Of a stretch of DNA of 64,000 nt, positions 33,801 to 46,700 are shown one piece after another. The stretch lies in NCBI GenBank assembly GCA_003116995.1, contig BDSL01000039.1:682001-746000 (forward strand). The letters are read 5' to 3'. Below the pieces are notes generated by a model. The model did not search any database. It saw only the letters and a program-made list of their open reading frames with translations, and was not told where the DNA came from. Position 1 is the first letter of the stretch. Each line of letters opens with the position of its first letter. Origin of the DNA: Yamagishiella unicocca. Its lineage: Eukaryota; Chlorophyta; Chlorophyceae; Chlamydomonadales; Volvocaceae. The translations under genes and the position numbers were made by a program.

Positions 33801-36800
33801 GCTGCGACACATGCCACCCACTGGTCCTTGACGCCTCGCTCGTCACCAGGGGCCATCCCAGATGCCTCACGTGCCCTTCCTTTCTGTACCCTACTTTCGA
33901 CGAAGGGGTTCTCTTAAGTGTTGATGGGCTTTGTGAACGCGACGTACCCGCGACGTCGTCGCCCCGGCATTGCGCCTCGTCGCCTTGTCTCCTGATCCGC
34001 TGTCCCGGACAGTGACAGACTGCTCCGCTGTCCTGTCCCGGACAGTGACAGGCTGCTCCGCTGTAGTCCTTAAACGCCCCCACCCAGGGGCAAAGGTGTC
34101 GATTGGTCATCCCGAGGTGACAGCGCGGATAAGGAAGGATTACGTCCCACGTCGCGCCGTCACGCCGCACCCCCCCCACCCTAGCTTTCGCGTCTGCCAG
34201 TGGGGAAACCTGCGATGAAACGGCCATCGCCCGACGAACCAGCCGAACGAATGTGGCCCCGACCCCAGATCATTGATGTTTCCGCGCCCTTCCCGAGCCC
34301 TCCTGCCCCCCTCCTGCCCCGACCATCCCCCCGACCAGGCCACGAGGGCACCACCAACCTGATCACCAAGTGCCTGGAGACTGTGGGCCGCAAGCTTGAA
34401 ACCGTACCCGACCCCACCCAGGTGGTCTACCACCTGCCCAAGTCGGAGAACCACCCCAAGGTGCGCTCCGAAGACCGTAGCCCCAAACTCAACAACCCCC
34501 ACACGAACAGGTCCCGACATGCCATAAACGGGCGATCTGGATGTGCGCGATTTGCGATGGGCATTGGCGAGGGACAGCGGAATCGTCACAGACGGCTACC
34601 CTCCCCTAGACAGCGACCGACCCGTCACCCCGCAACCCCTCCCGCCGGCCCCCCCCCGCGCCCCCTCTCCCTGCGCCCCCCCCCACCCTGCAGGGCCTTA
34701 CGGTGGCCGTGTGGCGCAAGTACGAGGACTTCATTGCGGAGCTGACGGAGCGCTTCCCGCACGAGAGGGAGGGCATCAGGAAGTTCTACGATGAGGCCTG
34801 GCGCATCTTCGACGGGTGGGTTCCGCCCGGGGCCCCCAAGTGCCCCGCCTCGGACCCCACATGGCCAAACCTATAGCGCCAATCGCGGCCAGCCACTGCC
34901 CACATGTGCGACCCCTTAAAACCCTAAAACCCTAAAACCCTAAAACCTTCTCTGACGTGACCTTCTTTACCAACATATCCCTAAAAGACATCTCTCCGCT
35001 CCGCTCCGTGTCCCGCCCCTTTTGTTCTGGCCACTCCCCCCCCCGCCGACCTGCCCGGCCCCGCCCCGGCCCCCTGCTGCCCCCCCAGCCTCAACGTCCT
35101 GGACCTCAAGTCCCTGGAGGAGATCCGCTACCTGATGGGCGAGTTCGTGAAGCACCCGGGGGCCTGCCTCACGCTGGCGTCCTACCTCACGACGAACACG
35201 GGCGACGTGGCGCGTCGGTACATCAAAGTGCGTCTGCTTGCGTGTGCATCTCCATTTGCCGCTAAGCGCGCTCACCTAAGTACATGTAAAAAGCGGCGAG
35301 AGAGAGAGAAAGAAACAGTCAAAGCGGCGAGAGAGAAAAAAGAAACAGTCAAACCTACGAAAGCCCTGCCCTGCGCGACCTAGCGATTGCAGCGATGGGG
35401 AGACTGATTACCCAACGCGTAACGGGCCAGCCTCCGCCCAGTCATACGTACTAAAGGCAAAGGAACAGCCGAAGAAAATGCCGGCCCCTGACTCCACTGC
35501 GCTACCGGGGCCGCGTCCGAATGCTAAGCGTGTGTGTATGTGTGTGTGTGTATGTGTGTATGGGGGTGGCGTGAAAACCGTTGACGCGAAAAAGACAGGA
35601 TATGGTGGGGGAAGAGGTTGCCGATCGAGACGGTGGGTAGGCCCAGGCCGGCACGTGATGTCTACCTGGTAGGGGGCTTCCCTGCCCATAGGCAAAGGGT
35701 TTGGAGTTTGGAGGGCTAGGCACGTCTAGACTCGAGCGCGCGTCACTCGCGCCACTGCATGTGCCGCTATGCCTCGCACCCTCCCTCCTTGTGTTGACGC
35801 GCGGATTTGTTCTCTGCCGTAACGCGCCGCACCCGGTGTTGTCACCGTCCTCCCCTCCTCTTGCCGTACAGGATCCGGAGCTGCTTCGCTACATCGACAT
35901 CGAGTGCTTCATCTGGTCCACGGTGCCCTCCGACCTCACACCCATGATCAACGCGGGCATGGTGTTCTGCGACCGCCACTTCGGGGGCATCAACTACCCG
36001 CTGGGGGGTGTGGGGCGGATCGGAGAGGAGCTGGCGCACGGTGAGGGCCGCGGAGGGGGTGGCGTGAAAACCGGTGACACGAAAACGAGCGGAGGGGGGT
36101 GGCGGGTATAAGAGAATCCGCGAATCCACGGCCGACGAACCAAGGGCGTTGGAGGAAGGCGGGGTGTGTGAGGGGGCACCCGTGGGGGCCGGGGGCAGGG
36201 CGGTACCGGGGGCGGAAGGGGGAGTTGCAAAAACACCGTTTACGCGACAGGGGCGGAAGGGGGGTTACAATAAAAAAACCGGTAACGCGACTGGGGAAAT
36301 GTAGTGGTTGCATAGCCTTCGGACGACGGGTCGCGCGCGCATGCTACTGGACTAGGGTGGCCGGCTACAAACACGAACGTGACGACGGAAGGGGGGTCGA
36401 GGAAGACCCGTGGATGCCAGAAAAAACCGTTTAGGACAGACGTTTTGAGATGCATGCTGGAGAACTGGGTTGGGGATACTAGAGCCGAAGGTCGTAAGGT
36501 GACCTTTGGAAGGGGGAGGGAGGGCGTGTGGAGGGCCGCTGCGCGCTAGAGATGTTTGCCGTCCGGTTTCTAGGGGAAGGGGGGAGGCGACACCTGTCTC
36601 GGCTGCTGTGCATCGTTGTCGGAAGGGCGGAAAGGATGGGGGGGTGAGTGGACATGGACATGGACTGGCGGTCGGGTGGGTGGGTGGGTGGGTCGGATAG
36701 AGGCCAGCACGGAAAGATGGAGGCGGGACCTAGGGGACCAGGGCAGCTGGTAGATGCAACCCAGTACCCACCCTCCAATGCTTCCCCATCAAACGCAACG

Positions 36801-39800
36801 CTGCACGGTGTCGCGCCGCAGGCATCGTGGACTTCGGCGGGCAGATCGTGTACAAGGCCAACGTGAAGGAGATCATGATGGAGAAGCAGGCGGACGGCGG
36901 CGAGCGGGCGGTGGGGGTCAGGCTGGCGGATGGACGCGTGTTCAGGTACTGCGGCGGGCGGGGGGCCATGCGGGCAGGGTAACTGGGTAAGGGGCTGTGA
37001 GAGCCTGGCAGGTGGCCATGCGGGCAGGGTAGGGGGCTGTGAAAGTGGGGTACTGCAAGGGAAACCCGTGTAGGAAGGAAAGCCGGGGAGGGGGTCGGGG
37101 CGGCGTTGGCCGGATGCCGTCACGTGGCTGGGTGGGTAGTGTGAAGACGCGTGTTGGTCGTATGCCGCGTGGGGCAACGTATCGGATGAGGATAGGATAC
37201 GACGAGTGGGTAATGTTTGTCCGATGGATGGGAGACCGGGGAGCGGCGAAAGGGGAAATGGTGGTTGGGTGGCAAGCTGAGGTGGGGGGTGTCGTGACCT
37301 CCCCAAGCACCTGCCACCTCGCTCCCTGGCCCTGCTGTCCCCCGCGACCTGCTCGCTCCGACCCACCGCACCGCCCTAACCGTCCCCAACACCCAACTCC
37401 CAACCCCCAAAACTCCCCACCCCCACCCCCACCCCCACCCCAGGGGCAAGGCTATCATAAGCAACGCCACCCGCTGGGACACCTTTGAGAACATGATTGG
37501 CCAGGACAAGCTGCCGGAGTCGGAGAAGAAGTTCAGGTGGGCGGGGAGTGGGAGTGGGTGGGGTGGGGTGGGAGCGGCGCACCCGCGAGATGCCCTCCAG
37601 GTCCACTGAATAATACACACACACAGTTTCCCCTCTGTTGACTCACTGGTTCGCTCCCTGCCTCCCCTTCTGCCTTCCATACCCTTCCTCCCGTACCCCC
37701 CTTACTGCCCTCCATTTCCTATGTCGTATGACCTGGTCTTCTCGCCGCCCCCTCCCCACCGCATCCCGGCCCCCCTCCCCTCGCCCCCCCGGCCCCCTCC
37801 CCACCGCAACCCGGCCCCAACCCCCCTCTCCCCGCCCTCCCGGCCCCCTCCCCCCCAACCCGCCCCCTTCCCTTCGCCCTCCCGCCCCCAGGCAACGCTA
37901 CAAGAAGTCCCCCTCGTTCTTCTCCATGCACATCGGCGTCAAGGCGGAGGTGCTGGAGGGCGAGAAGGACTGCCACCACATCCTGCTGGAGGACTGGAAC
38001 AAGATGGACGCTGCCAGGTGGGGCGGGGGGGGGAGGGAGGGGGTTACGGGAGGGAGGGGGTGCGGGGGTTACAATAAAGAACCGGTAACGCGACTGGGGA
38101 AATGTAGGGGGGGCGGGAGGGTGCGGGGGGGGCCAGGAGGGGGCGGGAGGGGGCGGGGGGGGCCGGGAGGGGGCGGGGGGGGGCGTGCTGGAGGGGGCCG
38201 GGGGGGGAGGGGGGGGGGAGGAACTGGGCTACCAGCTGTCGAAGGACAGGGGTGGACCCCTGGCGAGGTGTGGGAGGGTTTATGAGAGGGAAAACCCGTG
38301 GGAGGGGGGTGGGGGTGGAGGAGAGTCGGGAGCCCGGCCGGCCGGCCCTAGAGGCCGTAGATGCGGCGGTTCGAAGCAACGGCGGCAAACGGGCACCGGG
38401 AGTTTTAGGGTTTTTGGTTCTTTCGGCTTTGTAGCGGTGGCGTCCCAGGTGTGACACTACTACCCAGTACCCACCGCCTGGCGCTACCCTGCCTGGACCG
38501 CCCCGCTGACGGCCTCCATGGCGGCGCCCTCCCTGCCGCTGATGCCGGTCTTACTGCCGCCGCCGCTGCCGTACTGCGTCAGGGGCGTCATCTTCGTGTC
38601 CATGCCCACCATCCTGGACCCCTCCCTGGCGCCACCGGGCCACCACATCGTGCACGCCTTTTGCCCCGACTGGATCGACAACTGGAAGGTGCGCGCGAGG
38701 GGTTGGGGGGGGGTGGAGGGGTTTGGGGGTGGAGGGGGTGGGGGGGGGTGGGGGGGGGTGGAGGGGGTGGGGGGGGTGGAGGGGGTGGAGGGGGTGGAGG
38801 GGTTGGGGGTGGAGGGGGTGGGGGGGGTGGAGGGGGTGGGGGGTGTGGAGGGGGTGGGGGTGTAGGGTTGGGGGTGGGAGGGGGTGGGGGTGGGGGGTGG
38901 AGGGGGTGGGGGGTGGGGGGTGGGGGTGGGGGGTGGGGGGGGTGGAGGGGGTGGAGGGGTGGAGGGGTGGAGGGGTGGAGGGGGTGGGGGGTGGGGGGTG
39001 GAGGGGGTGGGGGGTGGGGGTGGAGGGGGTGGGGGTGGAGGGGGTGGAGGGGGTGGGGGGGGGGGGGGGGTGGAGGGGGTGGGGGGTGGAGGGGGTGGGG
39101 GGTGGAGGGGGTGGGGGGGGGGGGGGTGGGGGGTGGAGGGGGTGGGGGGTGGAGGGGGTGGAGGGGTGGGGGGTGGAGGGGGTGGGGGTGGAGGGGTGGA
39201 GGGGTGGGGGGTGGAGGGGGTGGGGGGTGGGGGGGGTGGAGGGGGTGGGGGGTGGGGGGTGGAGGGGGTGGGGGGTGGGGGGTGGGGGGTGGGGGGTGGA
39301 GGGGGTGGAGGGGGTGGAGGGGGTGGAGGGGGTGGAGGGGGTGGAGGGGGTGGAGGGGTGGAGGGGGTGGAGGGGGTGGAGGGGGTGGAGGGGGTGGAGG
39401 GGGTGGGGGGTGGAGGGGGTGGAGGGGTGGAGGGGGTGGGGGTGGAGGGGGTGGAGGGGGTGGGGGTGGAGGGGTGGAGGGTGGAGGGGGTGGAGGGGTG
39501 GAGGGGGTGGAGGGGGTGGAGGGGTGGAGGGGGTGGGGGGTGGAGGGGGTGGAGGGGGTGGAGGGGGTGGGGGGTGGAGGGGGTGGGGGGTGGAGGGGGT
39601 GGAGGGGTGGAGGGGGTGGAGGGGTGGAGGGGGTGGAGGGGGTGGAGGGGTGGGGGGTGGAGGGGGTGGAGGGGGTGGGGGTGGAGGGGGTGGAGGGTGG
39701 AGGGGTGGAGGGGGGGGGTGGAGGGGTGGAGGGGGGGGGGGTGGAGGGGGTGGGGGTGGGGGTGGAGGGGGTGGAGGGGTGGGGGTGGAGGGGGTGGGGG

Positions 39801-41609
39801 GTGGAGGGGTGGGGGGTGGAGGGGGTGGGGGGTGGAGGGGGTGGGGGGTGGAGGGGGTGGGGGGTGGAGGGGGTGGAGGGGTGGAGGGGGTGGAGGGGGT
39901 GGAGGGGTGGAGGGGGTGGGGGTGGAGGGGGTGGGGGGGTGGGGGGTGGAGGGGGTGGGGGGTGGGGGGTGGAGGGGGTGGGGGGTGGAGGGGGTGGGGG
40001 TGGAGGGGGTGGGGGGTGGAGGGGTGGGGGTGGAGGGGGTGGAGGGGTGGGGGGTGGAGGGGTGGGGGGTGGAGGGGGTGGGGGGTGGAGGGGGTGGGGG
40101 TGGAGGGGGTGGGGGGTGGAGGGGTGGGGGGTGGAGGGGGTGGGGGGTGGAGGGGGTGGAGGGGGTGGAGGGGGTGGGGGGTTTTGGCTGCGAGGTGGTG
40201 TTTCGAGGAAGACCCGTGGATGCCAGGAAAAACGAGGTGGGGGGTGGGGGGTTTTATAAGAGAACCCGCGAATCCACGGCCGACAAACCGAGGGCCGACA
40301 AGCCGTGGGGGGATGGGGGTGGGGCGTCTTGCTGCGGGGTATGTGTGTGTGGGGGGTGGATACATAAAAAACCGATAACGCGACTGGGGAAGGGGAGACG
40401 TGTGTGGGGGGGGGCCGTCTTGCTGCGGGGGAGGGGACTCGTCTTTGCTTGAGTGGGGGCGTCGCTGAGGGCGCTTTCCATGGGCGGGGTTGTGTGGGTG
40501 ACTGGACATGGGGCACCACCTTCCAAGCCCGCTGCCATAACCCGCCCCCGCCACTCCACCCCCCTCCTTGTCCGCAGGGCTTGGGCCCCGAGGAGTACGA
40601 GGCCGCCAAGGAGAAGCTGGCTGACGAGCTGTGCGAGCGGCTGGAGGCCATTATCCCGGGGATGAGGTCCGCCATTACCTTCCGCGAGGTCAGTTGGGAG
40701 CGGAGGGGCGGGGGGGGGGGTCCACAAGAGGCGGGGGAGGGGCATAAAGGCCGGGTTACGCGACATGGGTAGGAGGGGCGGGGGAGGGGTCCGCAAGGGG
40801 GGGAGGGGTGCGCGTGCGTGTGCGTGTGCGGCGCACAAGGCCGCGGCACAAGATAGGACTGCACGGGGCACAAGAGGAGGGAAGGGGGGGGGCCTGCAGG
40901 AGGATGTAACCCATTCCTCCGTTCTCACCCGTGACCTTAAAACTTGGCTAGCACCAAACCCAAACACCGCTCCAACTCGCTGCCGCTCTCCTCATACGTT
41001 ACCAAACCCCCTCCCGGCCACCCCTCCCTCCCCGCCCGCCCCTCCCACCCCCCCGTGCAGATCGGCACCCCCCGCACGCACCGCCGCTACCTCAGCCGCG
41101 AGGACGGCACGTACGGCCCCATCCCCACGCGCCGCCCCCTGGGTATGCTATCCATGCCCTTCAACTCCACCGACATCCCCGGCCTCTACTGCGTGGGCGA
41201 CTCCGCGTTCCCCGGACAGGTGCGGCAGCCGCAAGCCGGGACCGCCACTGCCCCCTCCCTGACACTCCCCACTCCGGACACTCCCCCCTCCCACCGTCAC
41301 CGCCCTCGGTTTGTCGGCCGTGGGATTCGCGGAACCTCTTACAAAATGCCCCCTTGCTGGATGCTCCCCCACTCGTGAGATGGTCCCGCCCTCCCTGGAC
41401 TCTCCCCCCTCTCCTGACGCGAGCCCCCTCCCTGGATACTCTCCCCTCCCTGGACGCTCCGCGCCTCCACCCAGGGCGTCAACGCGGTGGTGTTCTCCGG
41501 CTTCGGCTGCGCGCACCGGGTGCTGGTGGACCTGGGCAAGGAGCCAGCGTGGCCGGCGGTGGACAAGGTGTACGGCAAGGTGCTGGCGGCCATCAGGGAC
41601 TCGTCATGA
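30893..41609 (+). CDS. CRTISO: Carotenoid (prolycopene) isomerase, plastid
   Basis: Fifteen exons: 30893-30951, 31025-31088, 31157-31371, 32115-32200, 34339-34460, 34694-34815, 35089-35227, 35872-36040, 36822-36945, 37444-37536, 37892-38017, 38583-38688, 40578-40688, 41061-41219 and 41475-41609. They encode 609 residues against about 595 in land plants. The leader ([20 protein letters not shown], then [11 protein letters not shown]) looks like a chloroplast transit peptide. The FAD-binding dinucleotide fold is [19 protein letters not shown] with [17 protein letters not shown]. Further family signatures are [49 protein letters not shown] and [14 protein letters not shown]. The enzyme converts tetra-cis-lycopene to all-trans-lycopene in the poly-cis carotenoid pathway. 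A CRTISO-like paralogue cannot be fully excluded. Intron 12 is mostly a G-rich array. A canonical AATAAA lies at about 42504. Confidence 0.96.
34913..34948. repeat. Interstitial telomere-type repeat (CCCTAAAA)n
   Basis: About four units of CCCTAAAA (reverse complement TTTTAGGG) in CRTISO intron 6. TTTTAGGG is the Chlamydomonas telomere repeat. Confidence 0.85.
36396..36481 (+). repeat. Dispersed motif family A, best full copy
   Basis: Core TCGAGGAAGACCCGTGGATG, then GAAAAAACCGTTTAGGACAG and GAGATGCATGCTGGAGAAC. Other copies in the same orientation: about 10471, 20859, 32607, 40200, 42274 and 51526. Inverted copies (ATCCACGGGTCTTCCTCGA): about 13449, 13527, 22730, 51928, 59240, 60811 and 61801. 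None overlaps a supported exon. Confidence 0.75.
38699..40185 (+). repeat. CRTISO: 1.5-kb GGGGTGGAG array in CRTISO intron 12
   Basis: The sense strand is almost entirely G with T and A at regular positions, in units such as GGAGGGGGTGGGGGGT and GGAGGGGGT, and it contains essentially no C. Long open frames run through it in several frames on both strands and are artefacts of its composition. It lies wholly inside the intron between the exons ending at 38688 and starting at 40578. Confidence 0.95.
40249..40300 (+). repeat. Dispersed motif family B, representative copy
   Basis: Core TATAAGAGAATCCGCGAATC followed by CACGGCCGACAAACCGAGGG. Other copies: about 13834, 33008, 36104, 50377, 56432, 58156, 59536 and 61227, with inverted copies at about 41302 and 58545 and a tandem cluster at 5295-5484. 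All are intronic or intergenic. Confidence 0.75.
40741..40773 (+). repeat. Dispersed motif family C, representative copy
   Basis: Core GGCATAAAAACCGGTTACAC then GACATGGGTAGG, here with small changes. Other copies: about 1280, 3885, 19683, 36063, 36266, 38070, 40363, 53527, 53573 and 56226. Inverted copies: about 153, 22682 and 60137. Confidence 0.7.
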
Positions 41610-43797
41610 GCGCACGCACGGCACGGAACGTAGTACGGGCGTACGGGCGTACGGGTGTACGGGTGTATTATGTACGACTGACAAGGTTTTGGCTTGGACG
41701 GGACGGTTGTGCGGTTGGAGGGATGCATGTGTGGATGGATAGCGGCAAGGAGGGACCTGTCTGTCTGTCTGTCATGTGCTCGGGGCAGCGGCTACGCATC
41801 CAACGTGAGTTTGAATCTACCGGTGGGGTTGCGATGTTGGTTCAAGGCTAGGTGTAGACAGCTTGAGAAGCCACCTCGTGTTTTACGCGCTACCGGCGTT
41901 GGGGTTGTAGGTGAGTCGGGTGTTGCTGGCTTTGCGAACGACGCTTGGTACGGCATGTGAGAGGAGGCGAGGTAGCGCTCGGGGACGGCAGGACGGAAGA
42001 AACGGAGGGGACCGCAGGCAGGCAGGCAGGCAGGTGCATACGGCGGCAAAGGCCGTTGCCACAGAAGACCGACTCGTACTTTGTACGATGTACGGCATAC
42101 GTGACTGGGAAGGAACGAAGGAGGGGACCGGCGGAGGTGCGGCCCCGCGATGCGATGTCGTACGGCATTGCGTACGGAGGGAGCCGAGCACTCCTTACCA
42201 CCCCGGGCTGCGGGGGGGCAGTAGAGGCGGAGCAACCACATATAGTACCTGACGGTGTGGCCGGGTCGCGGGGGTTTCGAGGAGGACCCGTGGATGCGAG
42301 GAGAAAACCCGTTAAGGACAGACGTTTTGAGCCGGGTCGCGGGGGTTATGTGGCCGGGTCGCGGGGGTATGTGGCCGGGTCGCGAGGGGAAGTCCCACGC
42401 GGGGGTAGCTATGTAGCTGTGGTGGAACGCGGTGGTGGCCGAGATGGCGGAGGTGCTTGAGCGCTAGCATGAAGAGCCCGCGTAATTGTGTTTATGATAG
42501 TATAATAAAGTAACAGTGATGTTGTCTTGGTGGTGTGTGAGTTTAGGGTTTACGATGGGGCTCGGAGGGGCGTGTGAATGCACAGGAGTGACCGCCGTAC
42601 AACAGTGATCGGGCGGGGTCCAGGAGCAGTGGGAGGACTGACAGCCGCCGGTGAGCAGGCAGGCAGGGGCGGGGTGAGGACCCTTGCTCGTTCAGGTTGC
42701 TGGGGCCAGCCAGAGGGGTATCTGCAGTTCGTGCGGCTCGGTCGGTTGCGAACGGTTCGCCGGTTTTGACGAGCTTCATTTCGAGCACGGCGGGCTTGTT
42801 TTGCTTGGCCAACAGCTCCTGACATGCTGCCTGCTCGATGATTGTCGGTATCATGGCCGTCCGCGCGGAGGGAGGAAGTGGCGAGGGAAGCGAGCGAGGG
42901 GGCCCAGCATGTTGGGGGATTTTCCGGCTGGGGCTGGCCGTGCTTGTTGAGGTCGACGCTATGATCCTCTATGGGCGGGTGAGCTATGATCCTCTGCAAA
43001 CGCTACAGCTTGCTTGCGCGGGGGAATGGGTTTCGCCACGTGGCACTCATACGGGCTGAGGCGGTTCTTTTTGCTTTCCCGCTTTCCAAGGCGTCATCCA
43101 GGGTGGCAGGCTGCCCGACGGAGGGGGCGGGCCTGAGCGGCAAACTGATCGCCGCTGTATGGACTGGGGCCGCTGTTGGCAGTTGGGTCGTTGTAGCAAC
43201 AGTTGTGCGGATAGATGGGCCGGCTCGTGGACCGTGAAGACGGTTGACGGAAACGCAGCCAAGGCGTGTTTCGCTGGACTGTAAGAATTGTGACCTGAGC
43301 CTGCGGATCGCCGATATACCGGACATGGTCAAATCGGTGCGTTGGCCCCCGGCTTAGGATCGCCGGCAGCAAGAATTCAGCCGGGGGCACTTTCTCTTGG
43401 GGGGTTCCTATTAACGCAGGGAATGTGTTAATGCGGCTGCGTCACGACTAAGGAAAATGCCCGTTCTTCCCCGTCGGCAATTGCATGCTAAGCATCGCCA
43501 CATAAAAAAATGCATCGTGCTTTCCTGTATTTGTGGAAGCATGTATTGGCGAGAACATACACCAGCGCGCCATACCAATCCGCCCACCACCCGTAAGAAG
43601 CTAGGGGTAGGCACCTGTAGGCACGACTGGAGAAGTAGCCCCTAGCAGCGGATACCGATGTCAAAAGCAAAAGCTGTTTTTTTTATCGAATAGTCCAATT
43701 AGGGAGCCGTGCCAGCCAATTGTTGCTGTCCTCCTAGGATTTCGGAGGAAGGCAAAGTTGCCTTAGCGCCGAACTACCTAAGCAGCAGCGACGAATA
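41610..43797. other. Intergenic region between CRTISO and the HNH gene
   Basis: Probably the CRTISO 3' untranslated region at the left (AATAAA at about 42504, a TGTAA only at about 43280) and the HNH-gene promoter at the right. A minus-strand open frame at 42854-42543 begins MIPTIIEQAACQELLAKQNK. It has no supporting splice partner or recognised domain, so I leave it as unsupported. Confidence 0.4.
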
Positions 43798-46700
43798 ATG
43801 CCAAATGGAAATGAGAGGTGTGGCTCCGACGGCAGCCAAAGCGGCGATCATGTCCTGTACTGGAACCTGAACTGTGCGACGGTGAAGGAGCTCCTCAAAA
43901 TTAAGAAGGGCCCTGGAAAGGTCGTGGCGGCGACGCTGCTGAGGCAACGTGATTTATATGGCCAGGTGCGTGGGTCCTCCGCTGCTAGCGTGTTGCAGTG
44001 TCCGGGCTCACAGTCCTGGTGTCAAACCAAACCTGCAAGCTTCGCTCCTGCCTCTCATCCCACCGACCCCACCAACCAACTGTATCTTATCGCCCATGTT
44101 CTTACGTACCCCGCTGCCTACTGTATGTGCCACCAGTCTTACCCTCGCTCCTGCCAGCTTCATCCTCACCCCACCTGACCCAGATCGACGTTTTCACGTC
44201 TCGAACCCTCGCGCGCCTGCAGTTCCTTAACTGGGAGGACTTGCAGGGCCGAGTTAAAGGCCTAGGCGACGTTAAGGTGCGGGCGCTGAAGAAGGCGGGC
44301 TGCGAGGTCCGGCCCACCGTGTCGGGGCTGCTGAGCAGGGTGGCGCTGCCCGGCAGCAGCCGACAGCAACAAGACGCGGCTCACCCTGAGGCCGGGACGC
44401 CAGCTGTGCCCGCAACAACGTCAGCAGTGCGCGCGCAAGCGCTAACGCGAGCCCAAGCGCAAGCGGAGGCGGAAGCCCAAGCCCAAGCACAAGCGCAAGC
44501 GCAAGCGCAAGCGCACGCGGTTGCGGTTGCGAAAGCGCAAGCAAAAGGGGCTGCGAAAGCGCAAGCGCAAGTGCAAGCGCAAGTACTAGCACGGAAGCAA
44601 GTAGTTGCGCAGGCGCAGCAGCGAATCCCGAAGCGGGCTGCTGTCGTGGCAGGCAGCCGTGTTCGCGTCGCAGATGCCGAGGCAGCCAACAATAATGCTG
44701 CCGTCGGCCTGGACGAGTGCGCAGTGGCTGCGGCGGCAGAACGCTGTGACACCGACGATGACGGTTGCGAGAGCAGCAACGACGATGCGGCAGGTGAAGG
44801 TGAAGTGGGCGCCTCGCAGGCCCAACCGCTGGACTCTGTCGCAGGGTGGTGGTTGAAGGACCGCCAGGACTCCAAGGAGCCGTTTCCACCGGAGTTCAGA
44901 GAGTAAGTCGAGGACGTGCGTGCAGGGCAGCGGCAGAGAGGACAGGGGCAGAGAGGACAGGGGCAGAGAAGCCAACCGTGGACACATAAAGGGAAATGAT
45001 GTAGTTGGGCCGCTGATGGGAAGGACGAGTTGCCGAGGCAGGGCCAGCGACTACTAGCGGTTGTGGTGGTGGGGAGGAACCAATCAATCGAAGAGGCCGA
45101 CGAAGGTCGCTACCCGAGCTGGCGACGGGGGTAGTGCATGCCGTATACTGAGACGTACGTACGTGCAAAGTGCGTCATCGCTGCGCGGAGGTAGGACACG
45201 TGCGTTGTCATGCATGGTCGCGCAAGGTTGCCTACCGTATTTAGGCCCATATTGGGTGGAGCGCGCGCATGTGGACACGTGGCCTCTCTTATCCCTGCTG
45301 GCCCCATGCGCGTCTACGTTACAGATCCGGAACGAACGGGACCGATGAGTGATCCCCGCTGGCCAACCAACCAGCCAACCAACCAACCAACCAACCAACC
45401 AACCAACCAACCAACCAACCAACCAACCAACCAACCAACCAACCAACCAACCAACCAACCAACCAACCAATTCATACCCATACCCTCCGCCGCCCTGCCG
45501 CCGCTGCAGCAACCGGATCAGGTCGCGGTGGTGCTACCTGCACGCGCACATCGACGACGATAACGGGAACGGCATCGTATACTACGACGGGCAGCGGATC
45601 AGCCGTAATCAAGCGCGGGTATGGCACACTTTGTTGCACATATAACTCGGCGTCATGGGGGCCTGCGGCCGCGTGAATTGAACCACTGCCCTCGCTCGCT
45701 ATGCAACGCCCAACCCAGTCCCAGCGGGACGCGGACAAATGAGTGACTTCCAAGTCGATTGTCTAGGATGTGAACTCATATTGTCCAAAAAATGAAGCGG
45801 GCGGTGGACCTCGCCCCCGACTGCACTCACCCTCGTCGCTGCGTTGGGCTGGAACTTCGCTTCCTTGTTAGTGGTTTAGTATCACACAGACTGCGGCCCT
45901 CGCCTGTCGCCACCCTCACCTACACACACACACACGCGCACACACTGGTATCCCCGTTGTGCTCGTAACGCCCCCGACACACTGTTGGCGCAGGAGCTCC
46001 GTCTCCGGTGGAGCCGGGACTACCCTCGCGTGGCCGGAGCCAACAAGCGCGGCAACGGCAGGGAGACGCCCGCGCAGCGCGCCACCACCAGCGGCAAGGG
46101 TGTACGGCAGGCGTGCTGGGATGACCTCAAGGGCTATGACGAGTACAAGCGGATCCCTGCGCCGTTCAACCAGAAGTACCGGGTGGACCCATACGGTGCG
46201 TGAGTGGGAGGATCCGTTTGGAATATGGGATCCACATTTACAGAAGGCCCTAGTCCCGACCGGGACATACATATACCTGCATAACTAGCTTGCACGACCC
46301 CGACTCTGTTGGTGTGGGGGGCACACGCTGCCGAAGCGCTGCGCGCTGCGGCGAGGGCGTGAGTCACACATCCACAGCCGTGTGGTATCATCGTCGTTGT
46401 TGTAACGGCCACAGTGGGTTCCAGACCAAGATGTGTCATCATGCATGTACGCCTTACAACTGTTGACGCACGTTCCTTCATTCATGCGATGAGTGACTGC
46501 GCGATACATGCTACATCAGGTTTGCTGCGATTACGCCCCTACGAAATGCCTCGTCACGCACTCACCGGTAACTAAAGCGAGCAGCTCGCCCTCGTACCAA
46601 CCGATCACTGGCTGGTACGGAGTGCCTTATCACACACAACATGTCTGCGTACCTAATACTGGTGCGGCCCGCTCGTCACGCTGGTGCAATGCCACTTCTC

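Noticed and set aside
38451..40873. Very long open frames (up to 761 codons) on both strands across the CRTISO G-rich array
   Set aside because: They read as poly-Gly/Val/Trp/Glu or poly-Pro/His/Leu in every frame, overlap one another and lie in an intron bounded by good splice sites. The lack of stops follows from base composition.
42543..42854. Minus-strand frame starting MIPTIIEQAACQELLAKQNK
   Set aside because: The first 60 residues look protein-like, but there is no upstream or downstream exon, domain or polyadenylation signal to support a gene.
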